Assembly: GCF_000801335.2 (NCBI RefSeq)
Contig: NZ_JSEH01000001.1
Span: 306,486-370,485 of the forward strand
DNA from: Desulfovibrio sp. TomC
GTDB taxonomy: Bacteria > Desulfobacterota > Desulfovibrionia > Desulfovibrionales > Desulfovibrionaceae
DNA length: 64,000 nucleotides
Direction: 5' to 3'
Shown here: positions 1 through 7,200 of the stretch, piece after piece
Layout of the letters: each line of letters starts with the position of its first letter
Numbering within the stretch: the stretch's first letter is position 1
Translations under genes and position numbers: made by a program
The notes under the pieces: model-generated
What the model was told of the DNA's origin: nothing
Databases searched by the model: none
The model's input: the letters and a program-made list of their open reading frames with translations, nothing else

Positions 1-137
1 TTGCCTTTGACAATCACCCGACACCCGAACATTTACTGCCCTTGTTCGTCCCCCTGGGGATGGGCGGCAAGGCCCGGTTGCTCCATGACCACTTCACGCT
101 GGGCGTGCTGTCCATGGCCGCTTTCGCCTGGGAATAA
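1..137 (+). CDS. C-terminal fragment of a LigB-type (class III) extradiol dioxygenase
   Basis: The window opens inside a reading frame (codons in phase with position 3) that runs to TAA at 135-137. The 44 visible codons include HPTPEHLLPLFVPLGMGG, then a stretch ending in SMAAFAWE. An HPTPEHLLPLxVxLG segment near the C-terminus is typical of the DODA/YgiD group of LigB-fold non-heme-iron dioxygenases. The catalytic metal ligands and the start lie upstream of the window, so the substrate cannot be judged. The gene precedes the membrane acyltransferase at 349 on the same strand. Confidence 0.75.
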   Translation, partial: AFDNHPTPEHLLPLFVPLGMGGKARLLHDHFTLGVLSMAAFAWE

Positions 138-348
138 AACTGACTGCGAGGCGGGGCCGATTTGCAACGCAACCATAGGACCTTCGCCTTGATCCCCGAC
201 CAGCAACCAGGCCCAGACAGCCCGCTTGGAAGCACTCCTGACCATACCCGATAGCGGATCGTTGCACCTGCTACGCAAAGACACAGCCGCACGCCGAAAC
301 ACCCGCTGCATGAAAAGTCCATCTTCGATCAAACACCCGAGGAACAAT

Positions 349-1461
349 GTGGCCAAACCACACACAACCAGGCTGCAATCCGTGGATGTCCTGCGTGGAC
401 TGGCCATTGCCGGCATGATTGTCGTCAACAATCCCGGCGATGCCCTGTACGCCTACCCGCTGCTGCATCATGCCACCTGGAACGGCTGCACCGTGGCGGA
501 TTTCGTATTTCCCCTCTTCCTCTTTCTCGTTGGCGTGTGCGTTGCTTTGGCTGTCAACCGGGAGGCTGTCCTGTCCGGCCAAGCACCCGGCTTCTGGCCA
601 AAGGTTCTCAGACGGGCCGTCATCCTGTTTCTACTTGGCCTGCTCGAAAACGCCTATCTGCATCTGAGCTTTGACAAGCTGCGCATCCCCGGCGTGTTGC
701 AGCGTATTGCCGTGGTCTATCTGGCCGTGGTCTGGCTGCATGTCCGTCTGGGCCGCCGGGGTATTGCCTCGGTCATCGTGAGCATCCTGGTCGGCTCCTG
801 GCTGCTTCTGGCCTTTGTGCCGGTGCCGGGACTGGGGCATCCGAGCCTCGGCATGGACGTCAATTGGCAGGGCTGGCTGGATCAACTGCTGCTTGGCGAC
901 CACATCTGGAAATTCAACACCGCCTGGGACCCTGAAGGCGTCCTCTCCACCTTCCCGGCCATTGCCCTGGGACTGATCGGCCTGCTCGCCGGAAGCTGGC
1001 TGCGCTCTGGCGGCCAGGGAACGGGCCGGGCTATGGCCTGGGGAGTGGCCACGTTGCTGCTGGGCTTTGGCTGGAGCGTCTGGTTCCCCATCAACAAATC
1101 GCTTTGCACCAGTTCGTTTGTGCTTGTGACCGGTGGAGCCGGGGTCTTGCTGCTGGCTGTGTGCCATTGGCTGCTCGATGGCGGCCGGCAGGGGCTCGGA
1201 ACCAAGCCGCTGTTAGTCCTGGGGCAAAATCCCCTGACCATCTACGTGACCGCCTCGTTTATTGCATCGACCCTGCGCCAATTCAAACTGCCGGACGCCA
1301 CTTCCGGGATCATCTCCCTGCAGGCGTTTCTGTTTCGCTGGCTCTTTTCCGGCTGGACCGACAAACCAGCGGCCTCGCTGGCCTGGGGAGTGCTGTTCCT
1401 GCTCCCTCTGCTCCTGGGGGCCTGGGTGCTCCACGCCAGGCGCATCGTCTTGCGGGTTTGA
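349..1461 (+). CDS. DUF5009 / heparan-alpha-glucosaminide N-acetyltransferase-like membrane protein
   Basis: A 370-residue polytopic membrane protein with about ten hydrophobic segments. The N-terminal region carries RLQSVDVLRGLAIAGM and then HATWNGCTVADFVFPLFLF, the paired signature of the NagX/HGSNAT-like (COG4299) family. Eukaryotic relatives transfer acetyl groups across a membrane; the bacterial substrate is unknown. I chose GTG 349 because GAGGA sits five bases upstream and the length fits the family. TTG 226 and ATG 310 are in frame but lack a comparable ribosome-binding site. A strong hairpin at 1498-1549 ends the gene. Confidence 0.8.
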   Translation: MAKPHTTRLQSVDVLRGLAIAGMIVVNNPGDALYAYPLLHHATWNGCTVADFVFPLFLFLVGVCVALAVNREAVLSGQAPGFWPKVLRRAVILFLLGLLENAYLHLSFDKLRIPGVLQRIAVVYLAVVWLHVRLGRRGIASVIVSILVGSWLLLAFVPVPGLGHPSLGMDVNWQGWLDQLLLGDHIWKFNTAWDPEGVLSTFPAIALGLIGLLAGSWLRSGGQGTGRAMAWGVATLLLGFGWSVWFPINKSLCTSSFVLVTGGAGVLLLAVCHWLLDGGRQGLGTKPLLVLGQNPLTIYVTASFIASTLRQFKLPDATSGIISLQAFLFRWLFSGWTDKPAASLAWGVLFLLPLLLGAWVLHARRIVLRV

Positions 1462-1497
1462 CCGCCACGCAGACCAGCCAGACCACGCATCGCCCCA

Positions 1498-1549
1498 AAC
1501 ACATGAAAAGGCCATGCCGACCCAAGCCGGCATGGCCTTTTCATGTGTT
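1498..1549. terminator. Bidirectional hairpin terminator between convergent genes
   Basis: Perfect 22-bp inverted repeat (arms 1498-1519 and 1528-1549) around an 8-base loop. Each arm includes an A4 or T4 run (AAAAGGCCATGCCG / CGGCATGGCCTTTT), so it can act in both directions between the plus-strand gene ending at 1461 and the minus-strand gene ending at 1580. Confidence 0.85.
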
Positions 1550-1579
1550 CTGTCCCAGGGCCGCAGCCCGGAAACTCAA

Positions 1580-3514
1580 TCAGAAAGCGATGTTCATGCC
1601 GAGCTCGCCGCCGTAGGTGACCACCTGGTTATTGCCCAGCATGGCCGAACCGGCGCCGCGAAGCATGACGCGCTCGCTCAGTTTATAGGAGGCCCCGACA
1701 GTTCCCGTAGTCCAATCCGTGGGCACAGGCGCGGCATCGACCTTGTAGTTGCCGGCGGTAGCCGTGGTCAGCGCCGCCTTGACCATCCGGTCCTGATCGA
1801 TCAGCTCATGGTTCCACTTGGCCTCGGCAAAGGGCTGCCAGCTGCCCACATCGACCATGATGCGCCAGCCGAGCTGGCTTATGGCCGAGTCGCGCACCTG
1901 CTCTCCATAAGAAAGAGCCGTGATGCCATTTGGGCTGCTTGCTCCGGCGGTCGTGCCGGACTCGGTAAAACTCTTAATACGTATCCGTTGCAGAACCAAG
2001 CCTGCCACCGGGCCGGTGGTGAGCGGTCCCAGGCTGATGTCGCCGCCGGCCCGGAGGGCCAGGGCCAGGGACTGGCCGGTGGTGTCGGAACTATTGTTGT
2101 CAGTCAAAAGGCCAAGCTTCACCGGACGCTCGATGGTATCCTGATACAGGCCATAGCTGGCCACCGCATTGCCCCAGACCGGGCCGGCCTTGTAGGCGGC
2201 GTAGAGGCTCAGCGCCTCGTCGGTCTGGTCAAAATGGCCGGTTCCCATGGAAAACTCCTGGGTCTGGCGGCCCAGGGTAAAGGCTGCGCCAAGAATGAGG
2301 CCTATGGGCGTCTGGTAATCCGCTCCCAGCGACCCGACAAACGGCGTCCCGGAATCGTTGGGGAAACCGGATGCATTGTTGATTTGCAATGCGCTGACCC
2401 CACCACTGGCCCAGACATTGAGGCCATTTGAACCGCGCTGTTTCCCGGACAGGTCGATCTGTCCCTGGATGGTGGCTGCCCGGGCCAGACCGCCCTGCAC
2501 CGCCCCCTCGGCCAGAAGCGACATCTGGCTGGGCCCGGAGAGCAGGCTGGCTTCGTAATCGGCCTCGATGGTCTGGCCGGCCGTGGTGAAGTGGACGCCG
2601 TTGGCCCCGATAAACAGAGAGGTTTGCAACTCGACCGGGGTGACGTCGGCCCAGCTGACATAGAGTGGACTGAGCGAAGAGGACACGGCATTGGCCGAGA
2701 GCACGGAGGACGGGGTAAAGCCGAAGAGTGTGGGATTCTGCGCCACATACCGAAAAATACTGTCAATATCGGCAGGGATATAGCGCACGCCCACCCCGGA
2801 AAGGCTCGACCAGCGCATCATGCCATAGGACAGGGAGCGCACGTACAAATCGGTGTTATCCGAGGAAATGGAGCCGCCGGTTCCGGCAAAGACAGCAGAG
2901 TTGTAGGAATTGGGCACCATGATGGTGCGGGCTCCGGCTGCCTGCAACAGGGCCACGTTGGCCGCCTGGCTGTAAGCCAGTTCGGCCAGAAAGGTGGGGT
3001 TGGCGGCCATCCAGGAGGCGCTCATGGCCCGGACGAACTGCAGGTCGTTGTCGCCGGTTTTGACCACATACAGGGCATTGGGATTGGCCGCCCCGCCGAC
3101 GGATATGAGATAGTTCTGAATCTGCTGGTTGGTGGCCACGTTGGTGAGCGCCGAAACGCCGGACAGATAGGTTCCGGTTGAAGGGACAAGGAGCGGTGCG
3201 GAAAAAGCGCCGCCATTGGCGAAATTCATTCCGCCACTACCGACCGCACCGCCATACTGGCCAAAGCGCGCTGCGAGCTGCAAGGAATTCATCACCCCGG
3301 GACCGACAAAAGCGCCGCTGGCCCCTTGGGAAACGGCTGCGGCGATACTGGCATCTTGCGACGCTGTGCCAGTCGTATTATAGCGAAAATATCCACTATC
3401 AAAGGTGCTATCACCAAAACCAACAAATTGATTGAAACCAGACGCCCAAGAACTGAATGTCGAGCAAAGAGAAATACAGACACAAACTACCATTCCAACA
3501 ACACGCTTTTTCAT
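1580..3514 (-). CDS. GDSL/SGNH esterase autotransporter (type V secretion)
   Basis: A 644-residue exported protein. Residues 1-24 form a signal peptide (MKKRVVGMVVC... ending SSWA). A GDSL passenger follows: nucleophile block FGDSTFD (Ser36), block III GDND (Asn156) and block V NGVHFT (His308). The C-terminal third is an amphipathic beta-barrel repeat region ending GGELGMNIAF, with the terminal Phe usual for autotransporter barrels. The layout matches EstA-like surface esterases. The residue three before the catalytic His is Asn305, where family members normally have Asp. ATG 3514 is preceded by AAAGG; a longer frame upstream is not favoured. Confidence 0.88.
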   Translation of the reverse strand: MKKRVVGMVVCVCISLCSTFSSWASGFNQFVGFGDSTFDSGYFRYNTTGTASQDASIAAAVSQGASGAFVGPGVMNSLQLAARFGQYGGAVGSGGMNFANGGAFSAPLLVPSTGTYLSGVSALTNVATNQQIQNYLISVGGAANPNALYVVKTGDNDLQFVRAMSASWMAANPTFLAELAYSQAANVALLQAAGARTIMVPNSYNSAVFAGTGGSISSDNTDLYVRSLSYGMMRWSSLSGVGVRYIPADIDSIFRYVAQNPTLFGFTPSSVLSANAVSSSLSPLYVSWADVTPVELQTSLFIGANGVHFTTAGQTIEADYEASLLSGPSQMSLLAEGAVQGGLARAATIQGQIDLSGKQRGSNGLNVWASGGVSALQINNASGFPNDSGTPFVGSLGADYQTPIGLILGAAFTLGRQTQEFSMGTGHFDQTDEALSLYAAYKAGPVWGNAVASYGLYQDTIERPVKLGLLTDNNSSDTTGQSLALALRAGGDISLGPLTTGPVAGLVLQRIRIKSFTESGTTAGASSPNGITALSYGEQVRDSAISQLGWRIMVDVGSWQPFAEAKWNHELIDQDRMVKAALTTATAGNYKVDAAPVPTDWTTGTVGASYKLSERVMLRGAGSAMLGNNQVVTYGGELGMNIAF

Positions 3515-3868
3515 TTCAATTATACCTTTCAACAAAACACTGTAGGCCAACTGAATTGATTGACCTTGGAAAAATCTAAAAAGCGACAGTTCTAAGGCCA
3601 TTACCAGAGTTCAATATTTCCGTAAAGCCTTTTATTCTTGCATGTTAAGGACAAATGAGCAACGCTGAAACAGACATCGCCATCAACAACGCTTCGTTGT
3701 TTCGAAAGTGCACGACACACGACATGGCCTCATTCCTGGGCAGCCACGCAGTGATGGTGGTGCGCATTGCCTCCTCGGCTGCAAAGCATCCCCTGGAAAC
3801 GCCAAAACGCCCCGCCGCCGCCAAAACCAGGCGACGCCGGGGCGCTTTGTAAAGCACCGGCCAAACAA
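3515..3868. other. Intergenic region, no gene supported
   Basis: 354 bases upstream of the esterase autotransporter and downstream of the caspase gene. The part near 3515-3660 is AT-richer than its surroundings and probably carries the esterase promoter, though I cannot place it. The only other clear element is the terminator at 3804-3848. A 65-codon plus-strand frame at 3655 was judged unlikely to be real. Confidence 0.6.
3804..3848 (-). terminator. Rho-independent terminator of the caspase-like gene
   Basis: Stem AAAACGCCCCG (3804-3814) against CGGGGCG plus CTTT (3838-3848), with further partly paired GC sequence inside. Read on the minus strand it gives a GC hairpin followed by GGCGTTTTGG, about 20 bases after the stop at 3869. 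Confidence 0.7.
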
Positions 3869-6736
3869 TCAGTAGGCCGCTATGGGGAAATCCTCCACCG
3901 TGCCGGGAACGCCAGTGGTCGGCGTTTGCTCGCCGCCGGTAAGCTCCTTGACCCGCTCGGAGATATAGAGGTCGAGCATTTTAAAGGTCACCCGGCCGGT
4001 ATGGCGGTTGTCCGCCTTGCCAAGCACCCCTTCCACCAGGGCCTTGGTGAAGGCCCCGTTTTGCCATTCCGGCTTTTCCAGGGAATACTGCCGGCCGGTG
4101 GAGGCGGCAAAGACAATGGCCCCGTTGCCCGAGCTGGAGAGCTCGTTAATGACGCCGTTCAAGTCGCCCATGCCCCGCCGGCCGGCCCCCATGATGGAAC
4201 CGCTGTGGCAGGTGTCGACGAAAAAGAGCGTCTTGCCGGCGATATTACGGATGGTCTTTTGCACTTCCATAAACGGCAGCCCCGAGGCCCGCAGCTTTTC
4301 CAGATCAACCGTGGTCGGCAGGAAGTAGTAGTCGCCGTTTTTATCGTTAACCCCATGCCCTGCCAGGAAAATCATGGCCACGTCATGCTGGGTGGTCTGC
4401 CGTTCAATCCAGTCCAGACCCTCCAGCACGGCATCCTTGGTGGCGGCCTCATCGGTGAGTACGCGGGTCACCACATCGCCGTAGAGCCGGCCCTTTTGCA
4501 GGGACATGGCCTGGGCAAAGTCCTTGGCGTCCTTGGCCGGATAGGCCAGGGACAGAGCCTTGTCGCTATACGCTCCGGCTCCGACAGCCAGCACGTAGAG
4601 CTTGGCCGCCGGAGCGGCCGGAGCCGCCGCCTTGCCGGCCCACTTGAGCCGCACCGTGGCCGGGGCCGAAGGGCCGTTCTTGTTTTCCGCCACCACCGAA
4701 AGCACCACGTCGTGCTCAGGCAGCGTCACCTTGGCCGCCAGCACACTCGGCTCAAAGCCGCGGCCGGCCAGAGCAGGCCGCTCCTCGCCGACGCGCGCCC
4801 CGTCCACCAGCACACGCACGGTAGTGATGTCCTCGCCGCCAGGACTGCGCACAGCGTATTTGACGGTCATGTCCGGCGCGGTGAAGCCAGCCCCGGCCGC
4901 CGGAGTCAGGATTTCCACCACTGGCGGGCGGGCGGTCAGCACCGAAGGCACGCGGACATCGCCCCCACGGGCCACGTTGGCTGCGGCGAGGGCCTTGTTT
5001 TCATCCAGAGTGCGCAGGGCCAAATCAATGACATCCGGCCGGTGAAAGGCCTCGCGGAACCGCGAGGCCGGGAAAAAGTCGGCGGCATGGTCCGGGCCGT
5101 TGTTGACGTTCCAGCCGATCATGTCCTCGCCGCCGGACGAGGCGTCGTAATAGCCGGTCTGGGTCCACAGCACCCAGCGTTTGCCGTCGGCATGGGGGAA
5201 AAACGACAGGATTTCCCGACCGTCCTCCATGCGATACCAGCGAATGGAACCGTCGCCGATGGCCGCCGCCGCCACCCGGCCGTCGCCGCTGACATTGACG
5301 GCCCAGACCGTATCCGGGGCCGGCGTCTGCCATAAGGCCGCGCCGTCCGCCCCATACGCGCGTACGTTCCAGGAGGTGCCCAGAACAAACCGGCGGTTGT
5401 CCGGGGACAGGGCCAGGGAATACGAGGTTTCAAAATCCTTGAGCTTGAGCGGCTGGCCATTGAGCGTCGGGGTTCGGCTGCCCTCCCAACCGGTGACGGC
5501 CAAACCCGACGCCTGCAGGTGCGGGGCGGTCAGGTCCGGGGTCGGCACGCCGAGCTGGCGCAGGTCGCGTCCCGGCAAGGCAAACCGGAAAACACCCTTT
5601 CGCCCGCCCACGGCATAGGCCACTGTTTCGCCAGTGCGGTCGAGGTAAAAGGCCCGCACCGAGGAGCGGAAATCCAAAATGGCCGGGGAGCGCGTCATGC
5701 CGAAACTGCCGTCCGGGCGCAGCACGCCCCAGCGCGGAGCCACCGTGCCGTAGGCCAGCCCGCCGTCCGGCAGGGGGCACAAGGTCACAACAGCCGACTT
5801 GCCGGTATCAAGGTCGCGGTAGGCAACGAAATCCGAGGGTTTAAAGCTGCGTATGGGACAACCTCGGTCCGTGACCCAGCGGCCGGAAGCCAAAAGCGAC
5901 CCATCGGCGGCAAAGGCCACGCTGGACAGATTGCCGTTGTCCACCCCGGTCAGATTGGGCGCGCCCAGAAGGCCGAGGGTTTCGCCGTCAAGGACCGTGA
6001 CGGCCGTGGTATCGGTAAAGCCCACGGCGAGTTGGCTGCTGTCTGGAGAAAAAGCCAGGGAAAACGGCCGGCTGCCGCCTTGCGACTGGTGTTTGGCCAA
6101 AAGGGTCAGACCGGTATCGGCCACACGGTACAGCCGAATCTGGCCATCGTAGCAGGTGGTGGCCAGATGGCCTTTGCCGTCGAAAGCCGCGCCGTAGCTC
6201 TCGCCCTTGTAATCCCGGTCCTGGCCGACCAGGGCCAGATCGGACAACCGCCAGACCCGCAGGCCGTCCTCGCCCAGGGCCGCAGCCAGATACAGGCCGT
6301 CGCGCGAAACCGCCAGATGGTTGACCACGCTCGGCAGCCCGGTCAGCCGTCGCACCAACTGGCCGGATTCGCGCTCGAACACGTAGACGCTGTGCGCCTT
6401 GTCCCAGGCATAGCCGGACCAGCCGCCGCAAAAAACGTAGCGGCCGTCCGGGCTCATGGCCACGCTGTAGAGCCTGCCTTCGTAGTCGTGCCCAATCGGC
6501 GGACGCAGGACGCGCAACTGCTCGCCGGTCTTGATGTCCCAGACCCGGCAGGTTTTGTCGTCGGAGGCCGTGGCCAGATAGCGGCCCAGGCCATCCACAG
6601 CGATGCGCTTTATAAGCGCGGTGTGCATCCCGGTTTCGATGCGTAAAATCGGTTCGCCGGGCGGCGTTCCGCCAACGGCATGGTTGGACGCCAACAGCAA
6701 AAAAAAGACCGCTATACACAATACGCGCGTGCGCAT
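3869..6736 (-). CDS. Exported WD40-repeat protein with C-terminal caspase (peptidase C14) domain
   Basis: A 955-residue protein. It begins with a signal peptide (MRTRVLCIAVFFLLLASNHA), followed by degenerate WD40-type repeats over roughly residues 30-560 (for example GHDYEGRLYSVAMSPDGRYV). A linker with a beta-sandwich-like segment leads to a caspase-fold peptidase from about residue 712. The catalytic dyad is intact: AGHG (His794) and DTCHSG (Cys843). The family comprises metacaspase/caspase-like cysteine peptidases; the signal peptide implies periplasmic or surface action, and the repeats suggest substrate or partner binding. ATG 6736 has GAGGAG seven bases upstream. It appears monocistronic. 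Confidence 0.9.
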   Translation of the reverse strand: MRTRVLCIAVFFLLLASNHAVGGTPPGEPILRIETGMHTALIKRIAVDGLGRYLATASDDKTCRVWDIKTGEQLRVLRPPIGHDYEGRLYSVAMSPDGRYVFCGGWSGYAWDKAHSVYVFERESGQLVRRLTGLPSVVNHLAVSRDGLYLAAALGEDGLRVWRLSDLALVGQDRDYKGESYGAAFDGKGHLATTCYDGQIRLYRVADTGLTLLAKHQSQGGSRPFSLAFSPDSSQLAVGFTDTTAVTVLDGETLGLLGAPNLTGVDNGNLSSVAFAADGSLLASGRWVTDRGCPIRSFKPSDFVAYRDLDTGKSAVVTLCPLPDGGLAYGTVAPRWGVLRPDGSFGMTRSPAILDFRSSVRAFYLDRTGETVAYAVGGRKGVFRFALPGRDLRQLGVPTPDLTAPHLQASGLAVTGWEGSRTPTLNGQPLKLKDFETSYSLALSPDNRRFVLGTSWNVRAYGADGAALWQTPAPDTVWAVNVSGDGRVAAAAIGDGSIRWYRMEDGREILSFFPHADGKRWVLWTQTGYYDASSGGEDMIGWNVNNGPDHAADFFPASRFREAFHRPDVIDLALRTLDENKALAAANVARGGDVRVPSVLTARPPVVEILTPAAGAGFTAPDMTVKYAVRSPGGEDITTVRVLVDGARVGEERPALAGRGFEPSVLAAKVTLPEHDVVLSVVAENKNGPSAPATVRLKWAGKAAAPAAPAAKLYVLAVGAGAYSDKALSLAYPAKDAKDFAQAMSLQKGRLYGDVVTRVLTDEAATKDAVLEGLDWIERQTTQHDVAMIFLAGHGVNDKNGDYYFLPTTVDLEKLRASGLPFMEVQKTIRNIAGKTLFFVDTCHSGSIMGAGRRGMGDLNGVINELSSSGNGAIVFAASTGRQYSLEKPEWQNGAFTKALVEGVLGKADNRHTGRVTFKMLDLYISERVKELTGGEQTPTTGVPGTVEDFPIAAY

Positions 6737-6917
6737 GGACATACTCCTCGCCCACTCCGGGGCGGCGCGCATTCTTGTCCCGACGCACTGCCGCGTCAAG
6801 TGCCCTGCTTCCCCAGCCGGCCCGGCAAGGTCCTCGGCACAAGACTTTCCGGGTTTCTAAATAGTTGATGAAAAAAAAGTGAGCGTTGCACCTAAAAAGG
6901 AGAAATGCAGGGCAGAT

Positions 6918-7034
6918 GCCTCCGGCGGCCAAAGGGGTGATCCCTTTGGAATCCCGTATGGGGTTCGTTTGCTATGACTGGGGGCGCTGCCACGTCGATA
7001 GGCGGAAGTAAGCAAGAAAAGACGGGAAGCAGCC
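6918..7034 (+). repeat. Dispersed intergenic repeat family A, copy 1
   Basis: Begins TCCGGCGGCCAAAGGGG and ends AAGAAAAGACGGGAAG. In between are an internal CCAAAGGG...CCCTTTGG hairpin, an ATCCC...GGGG segment and CGCTGCCACGTCGATAGGCGGA. The same ordered blocks recur at 14732-14855, 26733-26858 (inverted) and 55796-55924. This is the most divergent of the four copies. Confidence 0.85.
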
Positions 7035-7141
7035 AGGGGAATGATCTGATCTCCCTGGCCACGGAACGGTTTCCAGTGGATTCCTGGCGCTGGCGTACCA
7101 TACGGTCGCGTGTGGCCCATGGCAGCAGTGAGGCGTCTATG

Positions 7142-7189
7142 TTTTCCCCCAGGCCTGTCGACGACCTCGGGAGCAGGCCTGGGGGAAAA
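7142..7189. terminator. Long hairpin after the D-lactate dehydrogenase-type gene
   Basis: Perfect stem TTTTCCCCCAGGCCTG (7142-7157) against CAGGCCTGGGGGAAAA (7174-7189) with a 16-base loop. It lies 11 bases past the minus-strand stop. T and A runs are part of the stem in both orientations, so termination in either direction is plausible. Confidence 0.7.
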
Positions 7190-7200
7190 AACAGAACGCG

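Larger units (their letters stand above)
6737..7200. other. Intergenic region with repeat A1 and a long hairpin
   Basis: 464 bases between the caspase gene and the lactate dehydrogenase-type gene. It contains the caspase gene's 5' region, dispersed repeat copy A1 (6918-7034) and a long hairpin (7142-7189). I see no coding sequence here. Confidence 0.7.

Noticed and set aside
3655..3852. 65-codon plus-strand frame with AAGGA upstream
   Set aside because: Spacing to the ATG is too short, the 3' half reads through the caspase gene's terminator and yields a low-complexity basic tail, and no family is recognised.
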